Source: Aquimarina aquimarini
GTDB taxonomy: Bacteria > Bacteroidota > Bacteroidia > Flavobacteriales > Flavobacteriaceae
Assembly (NCBI RefSeq): GCF_900299535.1
Contig: NZ_OMKE01000007.1
Location: forward strand, 148,825 to 212,824
Direction: 5' to 3'
Length of the DNA: 64,000 nt
Under the pieces are notes generated by a model that was not told the DNA's origin, did not search any database, and saw only the letters and a program-made list of their open reading frames with translations. The position numbers were made by a program, and so were the translations under genes. This document shows positions 27,920 to 37,735 of this stretch, piece after piece. Positions within the stretch are counted from its first letter, which is position 1, and each line of letters begins with the position of its first letter.

Positions 27920-30760
27920 ATGAAAATGAAAAAACCAAAAATATTAATGAAAATCAACTCTACTGTAATAATACTATTACTTTTTGCATTTTGCATACAA
28001 GTAAACAGTCAATCTCTAAACTTAAAGAAGGCACTACCTGTTGATCAAAGTGTACGAAAAGGAGTATTGCCTAACGGAATGACCTATTATATTAAAAGTA
28101 CTGATGTAGTAAAAGATGCAGCCAGTTATTACATCATCCAAAATGTGGGATCTATTTTAGAAAACGATAACCAGCAAGGGCTGGCACATTTTTTAGAGCA
28201 TATGGCATTTAATGGAACCAAAAATTTTAAAGGAAAGGGGATTCTCAATACCCTAGAAAAACATGGAGCCGTTTTCAGCAAAGATATTAATGCCTATACC
28301 TCTTTTGATGAAACCGTATATAACCTAGATAACATTCCTGTCAAAGATGGCCTGGTAGACACCTGCTTATTGATACTCCATGATTGGTCTAATTATTTAT
28401 CCCTTACAGAAGAAGAAATAGATGCAGAACGAGGGGTGATCAAAGAAGAATGGAGAACAGGTCAAAATGGACAAAGACGTGTGCTTGAAGCTTCGTTACC
28501 TACCATATTTAATCATTCTAAATATGCAAAACGCATTCCCATAGGTTTGATGGATATCGTAGAGAATTTTGAGTATAAAGCATTACGTGATTTTTATCAT
28601 GATTGGTACAGAACAGACTTACAAGCAATAGCAATAGTTGGGGATATTAATGTAGAAGAGATAGAAAAAAAAATAAAAGCAAGGTTTTCTAGTATACCAG
28701 CAGTCAAAAACCCAAGAGAACGTTTTGTAGTTACTATTCCTGATAATAAAGAACTGTTGTATAATCTGGGAATGGACCCAGAGGTATCTACAGCTTCAAT
28801 TGGTTTTGGAATTCGACATAAAAAACCATCAGATGCTAATACTGTAGGAGGGCTAAAAAGAGCATTGTTAGAAAATATGGCAATGACAATGTTGTCTTCC
28901 AGAATCAGAGAAAAAGCCCAAAAACCAGAAGCTACATTTTTAAGAGCAGGAATTGGGTACGCTGGTTCCTCTAGAACCAATAATATGTTGAATGTGCATA
29001 TTGCACCCAAACCAGAAAAACAACAAGCAGCTTTTAGAGAGGTGCTTACAGAGGTAGTAAGAGCCGTAAAGCATGGGTATACACAATCAGAAATTGATAG
29101 AACTATAGCTCAGTTTTTGAATAGTTATGAAACGAGAATTGCAACAAAGAATGACCAACCACATGGTAGTATTATCAATGTGATACAGAATAACTATCTA
29201 GAGCAGGTAGAGATGACTGATATAGAAAAAGAGTATGCTTTAGCAAAACAGATTTTTGCAATGATTACCCCACAAGAATTACATCAAACCATACAAAATC
29301 TATATACACCTACCAATAGGATGTTAAATGTAACTGGGGTAAAAGGAAAAAATAACCTAACTAAAACAGAAGCATTACAGATTATAAAAGAAGTAGAGAA
29401 CTCATCAGATATCAAACCATATACAGAAACTTTTGAAGGGAAAACCTTGATGTCGGGAGTATCTATCAAAGAAGGAAAGGTAGAGGAGATTAAAAAAAAT
29501 AAAGAATTAGGTTCTTCCACATTTATACTAAGTAATGGAGTAAAAGTACACTATAAGTTTACTGATAAAGAAAAAAATAGTGTAGCATTACAAGCAATTA
29601 GTTATGGAGGTAAATCCTTGATCAAGAATAGCGACTTACCATCAGCAGAACTATTAGGAGATTTGGTGTTAATGTCTGGTGTAGGAGAGTATTCTGCAAC
29701 AGAATTACAAAAAGTTCTGGCAGGAAAAACCGTAAGATTTGGCCCAGGATTGGGTGAAATTACAGAAAATTTAAGTGGATTATCTACTACAAAAGATGTA
29801 GAAATAATGTTACAATTGGCACATTTGTATTTTGTAAAACCTCGCTTTGATAAGCAAGCATATCAGGTATTACAAGGATCAATTGATGATTTCTTGTTAC
29901 AAAAAAGTAAAAATATAAAATCACAGATGAGTGATAGCCTTACTGTAACATTATACGGAGCAGATAATCCTAGAGTACAGATATTTACCAAAGAATATGC
30001 AAATAAGATTTCATTTGATAAAATAAAAGAAATCTACATCAGTAGATTCAATAATGCAGCAGATTTTGAATTTTATATAGTAGGAGATATAAAACCTGAG
30101 GTATTACAACCATTGTTAGCTAAGTACGTAGCAAGTCTACCCGTAAAAAACACAAAAGAAAAATTTAAAGATAATGATCTGCAATGGGTCAATAAGAAGA
30201 TTGATAAGGATATATATATAAACATGGAAGACCCTAAAACCAATGTAAACATATCCCTAAAAATACCTTTGGAGTATACCATCAAAAACAGATTGCTTAC
30301 AGGTGCGTTGAGTGATATTTTACAATTACGTCTTACAGAAACATTAAGAGAAGAAGAAGGAGGAGTATATAGCCCAAGAGCAATAGGTAGTATGCAAAAA
30401 GAACCTAAATCTCAAAGTAGTATCTCTGTTTCTTTTGATTGTAACCCTGATTTAGCAGAAAAGCTAATCACAATAGTACATACAGAACTCAATAAAATAG
30501 CAACAGGAAAGATCAATCAAGAAGATTTAGATAAAACCCTTACAAATTTTCTTAAAGAACGTGAGCAAGCAAAAAGCTATAATAGCTATGATATGCAGTC
30601 ATTGTTATCATTTTATAGAGATGGATATAACAGAAACGATCCTAAAAATTTTGAAAATATAGTAACTAAGATATCCCAAAAAGATATTCAGGAGTTTACA
30701 AAAGAGATGCTTAAAAATGCTGATACATATGAGGTAGTTTTTAAGCCAAAGCAATCATAG
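27920..30760 (+). CDS. M16-family zinc metalloprotease (pitrilysin-like)
   Basis: 946 aa from ATG at 27920 with a signal peptide ending VNSQS. The inverted zinc motif HFLEH is present, with the distal Glu region (EEEIDAERGVIKEEW). Two M16 repeats follow: the active N-terminal half and an inactive C-terminal half, the layout of PqqL-type periplasmic proteases. It would cut imported peptides or proteins after SusC/SusD uptake. A GTG at 27902 extends the frame by six residues but is within the leader hairpin, so the ATG is preferred. Confidence 0.9.
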   Translation: MKMKKPKILMKINSTVIILLLFAFCIQVNSQSLNLKKALPVDQSVRKGVLPNGMTYYIKSTDVVKDAASYYIIQNVGSILENDNQQGLAHFLEHMAFNGTKNFKGKGILNTLEKHGAVFSKDINAYTSFDETVYNLDNIPVKDGLVDTCLLILHDWSNYLSLTEEEIDAERGVIKEEWRTGQNGQRRVLEASLPTIFNHSKYAKRIPIGLMDIVENFEYKALRDFYHDWYRTDLQAIAIVGDINVEEIEKKIKARFSSIPAVKNPRERFVVTIPDNKELLYNLGMDPEVSTASIGFGIRHKKPSDANTVGGLKRALLENMAMTMLSSRIREKAQKPEATFLRAGIGYAGSSRTNNMLNVHIAPKPEKQQAAFREVLTEVVRAVKHGYTQSEIDRTIAQFLNSYETRIATKNDQPHGSIINVIQNNYLEQVEMTDIEKEYALAKQIFAMITPQELHQTIQNLYTPTNRMLNVTGVKGKNNLTKTEALQIIKEVENSSDIKPYTETFEGKTLMSGVSIKEGKVEEIKKNKELGSSTFILSNGVKVHYKFTDKEKNSVALQAISYGGKSLIKNSDLPSAELLGDLVLMSGVGEYSATELQKVLAGKTVRFGPGLGEITENLSGLSTTKDVEIMLQLAHLYFVKPRFDKQAYQVLQGSIDDFLLQKSKNIKSQMSDSLTVTLYGADNPRVQIFTKEYANKISFDKIKEIYISRFNNAADFEFYIVGDIKPEVLQPLLAKYVASLPVKNTKEKFKDNDLQWVNKKIDKDIYINMEDPKTNVNISLKIPLEYTIKNRLLTGALSDILQLRLTETLREEEGGVYSPRAIGSMQKEPKSQSSISVSFDCNPDLAEKLITIVHTELNKIATGKINQEDLDKTLTNFLKEREQAKSYNSYDMQSLLSFYRDGYNRNDPKNFENIVTKISQKDIQEFTKEMLKNADTYEVVFKPKQS

Positions 30761-30792
30761 TTTACATAACAATATAATGCCTGTTTAAATAA

Positions 30793-30852
30793 GAAACCAA
30801 GGCGATTGAAATGACCAAAGGGAGATGGTGTTTTTAATCGCCAGAGGTTTCT
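30793..30852 (+). other. Inverted repeat between the M16 and DsbD genes
   Basis: AGAAACC (30792-30798) with GGTTTCT (30846-30852), and GGCGATT (30801-30807) with AATCGCC (30836-30842), form an interrupted stem in the 111-bp gap. It could be a terminator or processing site; there is no T tract. Confidence 0.4.
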
Positions 30853-30871
30853 GTAAAAGAATAATAAACAT

Positions 30872-32917
30872 ATGAAAAGAATTGTAGTAGTAATAGCGCT
30901 GTTTTGTTTTTTCGTGAGCAATGCACAAATACATGACCCAGTAAGGTGGGCTACATCTGTAGAAAAAGTTTCAGATAACCTATATGATTTGGTGATCAAA
31001 GCAACCATAGAAGATAGTTGGCATTTATACGCTCAGCAAGTACCAAAAAATGGGCCTATTCCTACTACTTTTACATTTGAAGACGCAAAAGAATTGTATA
31101 AGCTTGTAGAAGATACCAAAGAAGGAACAGGAACAACGGTAGATGATCCTGTGTTTGATATGAGAATCAAATACTTTGGGCATAAAGCAATATTTAAACA
31201 ACGAGTTGAATTACTAAAACCATCAGGAGTAATTACAGCAATAGTGGAGTTTATGGTATGCAATGACACACAATGTTTACCCCCTAAAGAAGTTGATTTA
31301 AGTTTTACAATTTCTAGTCAGGTATCGGGGGCAGTAGTGCCTGCCGAAAAAAAAAAAGAAAAATTAGAAGATAAAAACATTCAACTTGCTGATAGAGAGC
31401 AGGTAATTGGTAAAGGTAAAAAGAAGTCTTCTACACAATTAGATAAAGGAAATACCAAGAATACCTCCAAACATACATCAGATAATAGTTTTTTAGGGAT
31501 ATTTTTTATAGCCTTCTTATCTGGTTTTGCAGCATTATTGACCCCTTGTGTATTTCCTATGATTCCTATGACAGTCAGTTTTTTTACCAAACAAAGTAAA
31601 AATAAAGCACAGGGAATTAAAAATGCGATACTCTATGGTGTTTCGATAGTTGTGATTTATGTATTATTAGGATCTGCTGTAACCGCAATTTTTGGAGCAG
31701 ATGCCTTAAATGCATTAGCAACCAATGTATGGTTTAATATTATATTCTTTTTACTACTAGTTGTTTTTGCAGTTTCTTTTTTAGGAGCTTTTGAAATTAT
31801 GTTACCTAATTCATGGGCAAACAAAGTAGATTCACAAGCCAATAAAGGAGGGGTTATAGGTATCTTTTTTATGGCACTGGCATTAGCCATCGTCTCTTTT
31901 TCATGCACGGGGCCAATTGTAGGTACCTTATTGGTAGAAGCAGCTTCTTCAGGAGGATTGGCACCAATCATAGGGATGTTAGGGTTCTCTTTGGCGATTG
32001 CTTTACCATTTGCATTATTTGCCGCTTTCCCAGGGTGGTTAAATTCACTTCCCAAATCAGGAGGTTGGTTAAATACTGTAAAAGTAGTATTAGGATTTCT
32101 GGAATTGGCATTAGCATTCAAATTTTTATCTCAAGCAGATTTGGTACTACAATTACATTGGTTAGAACGAGAAGTGTTTTTAGCCATTTGGATAGCAATA
32201 TTTGCAGCACTCACAATGTATTTGTTTGGCAAAATACAATTACCCCATGACTCACCTCTTACCCATATATCTGTAGGTAGGTTGAGTTTAGGGCTTCTTA
32301 CATTTACATTTACGTTATATATGGTGCCAGGATTATGGGGAGCCCCATTAAATTTAATTAGTGCTTTTCCACCTCCACAACATTATAGTGAATCCCCTTA
32401 TGGAGTTGGGTATACAAAAGTAGGAGAAGGGGCAATTTCTGTTCATAAAGAAATACCAGAAGGAGCACACCTGATGGAACCTCATGATATCTTAGCTTTT
32501 GATGACTATGATAAAGGAGTAGCCTATGCCAAAAAAATAAGCAAACCCATAATGATAGACTTTACAGGATGGGCTTGTGTAAACTGCCGTAAGATGGAAC
32601 AGAATGTATGGCCTAAACCTGAAGTGCTGGATATTTTAAAAAACAAAGTAGTACTAATCTCTTTATATGTAGACGATAAAAGACCTCTGCCAAAAGATCA
32701 AGTAATAGCCTCCAAATTAAGACCAGGAAAAAAATTAAAATACATAGGTCAAAAATGGAGCGAATTACAAACCATAAAATACAAAGCAAACTCTCAACCC
32801 TATTATGTGTTAATGGATCATGATGAAAATAACCTTATTGATCCTGTAGCATATACCCCAGATGTAGACGAATATCTGAATTGGTTGAATAGTGGGGTTT
32901 CTAATTTTGATAAATAA
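30872..32917 (+). CDS. dsbD: Thiol:disulfide interchange protein DsbD
   Basis: 681 aa with all three parts of DsbD: a signal peptide and periplasmic alpha domain with the redox pair in [16 protein letters not shown], an eight-helix CcdA-like core with the paired Cys in [12 protein letters not shown] and [11 protein letters not shown], and a C-terminal thioredoxin domain with [14 protein letters not shown]. It carries electrons from cytoplasmic thioredoxin to periplasmic partners, here most likely the two TlpA lipoproteins. A coding-dense gap of 10 bp separates it from the second TlpA gene. Confidence 0.93.
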   Translation: MKRIVVVIALFCFFVSNAQIHDPVRWATSVEKVSDNLYDLVIKATIEDSWHLYAQQVPKNGPIPTTFTFEDAKELYKLVEDTKEGTGTTVDDPVFDMRIKYFGHKAIFKQRVELLKPSGVITAIVEFMVCNDTQCLPPKEVDLSFTISSQVSGAVVPAEKKKEKLEDKNIQLADREQVIGKGKKKSSTQLDKGNTKNTSKHTSDNSFLGIFFIAFLSGFAALLTPCVFPMIPMTVSFFTKQSKNKAQGIKNAILYGVSIVVIYVLLGSAVTAIFGADALNALATNVWFNIIFFLLLVVFAVSFLGAFEIMLPNSWANKVDSQANKGGVIGIFFMALALAIVSFSCTGPIVGTLLVEAASSGGLAPIIGMLGFSLAIALPFALFAAFPGWLNSLPKSGGWLNTVKVVLGFLELALAFKFLSQADLVLQLHWLEREVFLAIWIAIFAALTMYLFGKIQLPHDSPLTHISVGRLSLGLLTFTFTLYMVPGLWGAPLNLISAFPPPQHYSESPYGVGYTKVGEGAISVHKEIPEGAHLMEPHDILAFDDYDKGVAYAKKISKPIMIDFTGWACVNCRKMEQNVWPKPEVLDILKNKVVLISLYVDDKRPLPKDQVIASKLRPGKKLKYIGQKWSELQTIKYKANSQPYYVLMDHDENNLIDPVAYTPDVDEYLNWLNSGVSNFDK

Positions 32918-32927
32918 AAATATAACA

Positions 32928-33935
32928 ATGAGAAAACTAGTAATAGCACTGATAGCAATAGTAATTATAGCATCATGCACAAAAGAAGTAGCCAAAGATT
33001 ACGTCACTCTATCTGGGCAGATAACCAATAAAAATTCAGATTCTATTCTGGTAGTCAATAGAGGGTTTAAAAAAGTAATTAAAGTAAAGGAAGACGGAAG
33101 CTTCATGGACACATTAAAAGTAAAAGCAGGAAAATATACATTTTTTGATGGAAAAGAGCAGACCACTATGTATCTAAAAAATGGATACGATGTACAGATT
33201 AGTCTTGATACCAAGCAGTTTGATGAAACCATAGCGTATAGTGGTACAGGAGCCAATGGTAGTAACTATCTGGCAAAAAAAGCATTGATAGAAGAACAAA
33301 AATTAAGAATCCCAGAGCTTTTTGATCTGTCAATATCAGATTTTGATAAAGAAGCAGATGGTGTAATCAATGAGTTGAGAGAATTACTACAAGCAACAAA
33401 AGATCTAGACTCTACATTTATAGCCAATGAAGAAAACGGTTTTGAAGAAATAAAAAAAGAACTAGCAAGCAGTTTTAAGCAGAAACAGTTTTTAAATAAC
33501 TTAAAAGGACAGCATTCGCCACAGTTTGTAGATTACGAAAATTATAATGGAGGAACTACCTCTCTAGAGGATCTAAAAGGAAAATATATATACATAGATT
33601 TATGGGCAACCTGGTGCGGGCCATGTAAAGCCGAAATACCTTATCTCAAAGAAGTAGAAAAAGCCTATCACGACAAAAACATAGAATTTGTAAGTATTTC
33701 TCTCGATCAAGAAAAAGATAACCAGAAATGGAGAGATATGATAGAACAGAAAGAATTAACAGGAGTACAATTGATTGCCGATAATAACTTCAAATCCCAA
33801 TTTGTAAAGGATTATAAAGTGATGGGAATACCAAGATTTATATTACTAGATCCAGAAGGTAAAATCGTATCTGCAACAGCACCAAGGCCATCAGACGAAA
33901 AATTAAAAGAACTTTTTAACAAATTAAACATTTAA
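32928..33935 (+). CDS. TlpA-like thioredoxin-fold lipoprotein
   Basis: 335 aa from ATG at 32928 (lipobox IIASC). The earlier in-frame ATG at 32892 is inside dsbD and would spoil the signal sequence. N-terminal DUF4369-like domain, then a TlpA thioredoxin domain with WATWCGPCKAEIP. It is a paralogue of the lipoprotein at 26198 and sits directly after dsbD, its likely electron donor. Confidence 0.9.
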   Translation: MRKLVIALIAIVIIASCTKEVAKDYVTLSGQITNKNSDSILVVNRGFKKVIKVKEDGSFMDTLKVKAGKYTFFDGKEQTTMYLKNGYDVQISLDTKQFDETIAYSGTGANGSNYLAKKALIEEQKLRIPELFDLSISDFDKEADGVINELRELLQATKDLDSTFIANEENGFEEIKKELASSFKQKQFLNNLKGQHSPQFVDYENYNGGTTSLEDLKGKYIYIDLWATWCGPCKAEIPYLKEVEKAYHDKNIEFVSISLDQEKDNQKWRDMIEQKELTGVQLIADNNFKSQFVKDYKVMGIPRFILLDPEGKIVSATAPRPSDEKLKELFNKLNI

Positions 33936-33962
33936 ACATAGTTGATTTTTGTTAGTTAATTA

Positions 33963-34000
33963 AGAATCACTTTGATCTGACTAATCAAGGTGGTTCTTTC
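33963..34000 (+). terminator. Rho-independent terminator
   Basis: Arms 33963-33976 and 33984-33997 pair over 14 bp with two G-U pairs and a 7-nt loop, followed by TTCTTCTC. It closes the SusCD-M16-DsbD-TlpA transcription unit and isolates it from the cobalamin cluster. Confidence 0.75.
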
Positions 34001-34162
34001 TTCTCAATAGAAGAAATTTAAGTTGAAAATGGTATAAATACCCCTTGATATATAGTGCTTTATAAATAATTTATGTCTTGGGTTAGGCATACTATTTCCA
34101 AAAAGTAATACCACACATACTTGGATATTCAATAAAACAAATCGAACCATAAAAACAAAAAC

Positions 34163-35191
34163 ATGGCTAAAAACATAGATGCTGTAGTAGGAAACACTCC
34201 TCTGGCAGAAATTCACTTTACATATAAACAGGCTCCACGAGTTATATATGCCAAATTAGAGAATTTTAATATGACAGGAAGTATAAAGGATAGAATGGCA
34301 TATCATATCATTAAAAAATCATACGCTACAGGAGATTTAAAAAAAGGAGATGAGATCGTAGAAGCTACCAGTGGTAATACAGGTATTGCTTTTTCGGCAA
34401 TAGGAAAAGCATTAGGTCATCCAGTAAAAATATTTATGCCAGACTGGATGAGTAAAGAGCGAATCGATATCATCAAGAATTTTGGAGCTACCATACGATT
34501 AGTCAATAGTGAAGAAGGAGGTTTTTTGGGAAGTATAGCCATGACTCAAGAATATGCAAGAAAAACACCCAACGTATTTTTGCCTTGTCAATTTGATAAT
34601 ATATGTAATAGTGAAGCACATTATCAATCAACAGGTCCCGAAATTTATAAACAACTCACACAGGTAAACAAAAAAATAGATGCTTTTGTTGCAGGAGTAG
34701 GTACAGGAGGCACAGTTATGGGAGTAGGCAAGTACCTTAGAGAAAAAAACACAAAGCTTGTAGTACACCCTTTAGAACCCTCTAATTCTCCTACTTTGAC
34801 TACAGGGCACAAAGTAGGGACTCATAGAATTCAAGGCATCTCAGATGAATTTATTCCTTCCATAGTCAAGCTTCAGGAATTAGATGACATTATACAAGTA
34901 GATGATGGAGATGCTATTATTATGGCTCAAAAACTAGCAAAAGAAATAGGACTGGGAGTAGGGATATCCTCTGGAGCAAATTTTTTAGGAGCAGTAGTCG
35001 CACAGAATAACTTATCCAACAAAGCGATAGTAGCTACCGTTTTTAGCGATAGTAATAAAAAATATTTAAGTACAGATATATGCAAAGAAGAGCCAGTAAA
35101 ATCAGGCTTTATTTCATCTGATATCCAGTTAAAAGAATTTAAGATAATTCCCCCTTTAGATACCCATAAAATAAGGAGTATGAATCTGTAA
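34163..35191 (+). CDS. PLP-dependent cysteine synthase-like enzyme (CysK/CysM family)
   Basis: 342 aa, fold type II PLP enzyme: [11 protein letters not shown] with the PLP lysine, [13 protein letters not shown] (phosphate and substrate loop), [15 protein letters not shown] and [13 protein letters not shown]. It makes cysteine or a related amino acid from an activated serine. The length and motifs fit cysteine synthase, with a C-terminal extension of about 30 residues. It lies 85 bp before the CobW gene and may be the first gene of the cobalamin unit or simply a neighbour. No cobalamin riboswitch was recognised in its 227-bp leader. Confidence 0.8.
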   Translation: MAKNIDAVVGNTPLAEIHFTYKQAPRVIYAKLENFNMTGSIKDRMAYHIIKKSYATGDLKKGDEIVEATSGNTGIAFSAIGKALGHPVKIFMPDWMSKERIDIIKNFGATIRLVNSEEGGFLGSIAMTQEYARKTPNVFLPCQFDNICNSEAHYQSTGPEIYKQLTQVNKKIDAFVAGVGTGGTVMGVGKYLREKNTKLVVHPLEPSNSPTLTTGHKVGTHRIQGISDEFIPSIVKLQELDDIIQVDDGDAIIMAQKLAKEIGLGVGISSGANFLGAVVAQNNLSNKAIVATVFSDSNKKYLSTDICKEEPVKSGFISSDIQLKEFKIIPPLDTHKIRSMNL

Positions 35192-35276
35192 ATATTAATG
35201 AGAAAGATATTGGGAATTGTTTTTTCCTTTAAACAATAATAAATAGTTTTGTTTATAATCTTTTTCATAAGAACTT

Positions 35277-36368
35277 ATGGCTATACAGACACAAAAAATC
35301 CCTGTAACGATCATTACAGGATTTCTAGGCTCAGGAAAAACAACTTTGATACATCAAATTGCTAAAAATGCCAATGGTAGACGATTAGCGATCATTGTCA
35401 ATGAGTTTGGAGAATTAGGAATGGACGGAGAAATCCTAAAAGGAAATGATTGCGGTTGTGATGAAGAAAATATATTAGAATTGAGTAACGGTTGTCTTTG
35501 TTGTACGGTACAAGAAGAATTTCTGCCAACCATGTTACAACTGATGGAGCGCAAGCAAGATATTGATCACATCATTATAGAAACCTCAGGATTAGCATTA
35601 CCAAAACCATTGCTAAAAGCTTTTAATTGGCCTGACCTCAAACCACAAATTACAGTAGATGCAGTCATTACAGTAGTAGACTCTGTAGGGCAGGCAACAG
35701 GAGAAATTTGTGATCGCGATAAAGTACAATCACAAAGATTAGACGACGAGAATCTAGATCATGAATCCTCTATAGAAGAACTGTTTGAAGATCAGTTGTC
35801 TTGTGCAGATTTGATTGTAATGACCAAATCTGATCTTATTAATAATGAGGAGTATATAGAAGTACGAGACATTATTCAGAATCGAGTAGGCTCAAAAATT
35901 AAACTAATTTCCGCAGTAAAAGGAGATATACCCGCAGATGTATTATTAGGTATAGACGCAAAAGCAGAAGATCATGTAGATAGCAAACACTCTCATCATG
36001 AAGCGCATCACCATCATCACGATCACGACCATGAACATCATCACCATGACCACGACCATGATGAAACCATTAACTCTATTGTTATAGAAATCAAAGCTCC
36101 ACACACTCCAACAGCTTTGGTGAATACCCTAAAAGAGTTGGTAGCAGCATATCCGATATATAGGATAAAAGGAATCATACATGTACCAGGTAAACCAATG
36201 CGTATGATTGTACAAGGAGTAGCAAGCAGGTTCGAAAACTATTTTGATAGAAAATGGGCAGAAGGAGAAACCAAAGCCACGCAACTGGTGATTATCGGTG
36301 AAAAACTCGAAGAGCAGAAAATAGTACAGGTCATAGAAGAAAAACTAATGGCTGGAGCGCAGGTATAA
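35277..36368 (+). CDS. cobW: CobW-family GTP-dependent metallochaperone
   Basis: 363 aa G3E GTPase: P-loop GFLGSGKTTLI, the metal-binding CxCC motif in NGCLCCTVQEE, the switch Glu in ETSGLALPKP and a MTKSDLI base-recognition motif. A His/Asp-rich stretch at about 236-262 can hold several metal ions. The C-terminal CobW_C domain follows. CobW supplies cobalt to a cobaltochelatase in cobalamin synthesis; the neighbours from 36419 onward support that role here. Zinc chaperones of the same family look alike, but context favours cobalt. Confidence 0.88.
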   Translation: MAIQTQKIPVTIITGFLGSGKTTLIHQIAKNANGRRLAIIVNEFGELGMDGEILKGNDCGCDEENILELSNGCLCCTVQEEFLPTMLQLMERKQDIDHIIIETSGLALPKPLLKAFNWPDLKPQITVDAVITVVDSVGQATGEICDRDKVQSQRLDDENLDHESSIEELFEDQLSCADLIVMTKSDLINNEEYIEVRDIIQNRVGSKIKLISAVKGDIPADVLLGIDAKAEDHVDSKHSHHEAHHHHHDHDHEHHHHDHDHDETINSIVIEIKAPHTPTALVNTLKELVAAYPIYRIKGIIHVPGKPMRMIVQGVASRFENYFDRKWAEGETKATQLVIIGEKLEEQKIVQVIEEKLMAGAQV

Positions 36369-36418
36369 CCACGTTGCTTGATATATCAATATATAAATTT
36401 AAAAAAAAATCAACCACT

Positions 36419-37006
36419 GTGAAAATATATACACGCAAAGGAGATACAGGTAAAACAGGAGTTTTTGGAGGTAAAAGAGAATACAAAGACTCGGCCCGTA
36501 TAGAATGTAATGGAGCCTTGGATGAAGCAAACTCTACCATAGGATTACTACGAGCCAAATTAGGAAATGACCATGAATGGCAACAGAATTTGCATAAAAT
36601 CCAGAAAGATTTAATGGATATGATGTCACATTTGGCAAGACCATCAGACTCTAAAAAAGAAAACCCAAACCCTAGGCCTATAGATGGAGCCGATTTTTGT
36701 GAGCAATGGATGGATGATATGGAAGCCAATATAAGCTCTCCCTCAGACTATTTCTTATTACCAGGCGGAAACGAAATATCAGCATTATGCCATGTATGCA
36801 GAACTCAAATCAGAAGAGGAGAACGCAGACTCGTAACACTCATGCATGAAGACCCCGAATCTGTAGAAGAATATGTAATCGCCTATGTAAATCGATTATC
36901 AGATTTATTTTTTACGATGGCCAGAGCAGAAATGGATAAAGCAGGAGTTGCAGAAGAAAAGTGGCAATTATTTTTGTATAAGAGAAAAAAGAAAAAAACA
37001 TCATAG
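36419..37006 (+). CDS. PduO-type cob(I)alamin adenosyltransferase
   Basis: 195 aa from GTG at 36419 (MKIYTRKGDTGKTGVFGG). The ATP-binding N-terminus KIYTRKGDTGKTGVFGG and the CRTQIRRGERRL and VNRLSDLFFTMAR motifs identify the PduO/MMAB class, which adds the adenosyl group to Co(I) corrinoids. A TTG start at 36374 would extend it by 15 residues of AT-rich sequence not seen in the family. It is 50 bp from CobW and 11-26 bp from the next gene. Confidence 0.88.
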   Translation: MKIYTRKGDTGKTGVFGGKREYKDSARIECNGALDEANSTIGLLRAKLGNDHEWQQNLHKIQKDLMDMMSHLARPSDSKKENPNPRPIDGADFCEQWMDDMEANISSPSDYFLLPGGNEISALCHVCRTQIRRGERRLVTLMHEDPESVEEYVIAYVNRLSDLFFTMARAEMDKAGVAEEKWQLFLYKRKKKKTS

Positions 37007-37701
37007 ATTTACATACAATTCATGGTATAGCTATGGGGCCTGGTGACCCCGAATTGCTAACGCTCAAAGCCCTGAGAATATTAAAAGAAGCAGATCTTAT
37101 TTTTTATCCAGGGTCTATTACCAAAGGACAGAAAAAAAGTTTTGTATATCCCATATTACAATACCACAGATTAGAAGATAAGGAACTAATAGGCTTTTTT
37201 CTAAAAATGTCTAATAATAGAGAAGAAGCCACAGAAACATATGCCGCGACAGCAAAAAAAATTGAAGCAGCATATCACTCAGGAAAAAGAATAGCTATTG
37301 TATGCGAAGGAGATATTAGTTTGTATGCCTCCTTCTCTTACCTGTTAGCACAATTACAAGAATCAAAATTGCCAATATCTTTGATTCCTGGTATAAATTC
37401 TTTTTCAATGGGAGCGGCACAACATCAAGTACCGCTAAGTTTGCTTAATGATAAAATAGCAATAGTACCCAGAGTAAAAAATATAGAAGAAATTACTCAG
37501 TATTTTAGTGATTTTGATACCATTGTACTCATGAAAATCAGATCAGGGTGGAGCAATTTTTATACAGAACTATTACAAAAGGATTGGAACTATTATTATT
37601 GTGAACGTTTAGGCACACAACAAGAATATATCACCACCGATATCACCACATTAGAACATAGAGAAATTCCTTATTTCTCATTAATGATAATTAAGAAATA
37701 A
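37003..37701 (+). CDS. cbiL: Cobalt-factor II C20-methyltransferase, with an unusual start
   Basis: About 222-232 aa SAM-dependent tetrapyrrole methylase. The family N-terminus should read xxGIGVGPGDPELLTLKA; here the first ATG (37033) falls inside that motif (MGPGDPELLTLKALRI). The frame stays open upstream as IHGIA, which matches the family, but with no ATG, GTG or TTG until a stop at 36979-36981. Candidate starts are ATA at 37003, overlapping the stop of the previous gene, or ATT at 37018. The remaining motifs (CEGDISLYASFSYL, IPGINSFS) are normal. It adds the C20 methyl group in the ring-contraction branch. Confidence 0.85.
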   Translation: MDLHTIHGIAMGPGDPELLTLKALRILKEADLIFYPGSITKGQKKSFVYPILQYHRLEDKELIGFFLKMSNNREEATETYAATAKKIEAAYHSGKRIAIVCEGDISLYASFSYLLAQLQESKLPISLIPGINSFSMGAAQHQVPLSLLNDKIAIVPRVKNIEEITQYFSDFDTIVLMKIRSGWSNFYTELLQKDWNYYYCERLGTQQEYITTDITTLEHREIPYFSLMIIKK

Positions 37702-37735
37702 TACGATAACAATAATCGTTAAACACAAAGATCAG

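Noticed and set aside
33936..34162. Cobalamin riboswitch before the cobalamin cluster
   Set aside because: No GCCACTG-like B12 box or expected fold was recognised in this leader or before 43531 and 44849.
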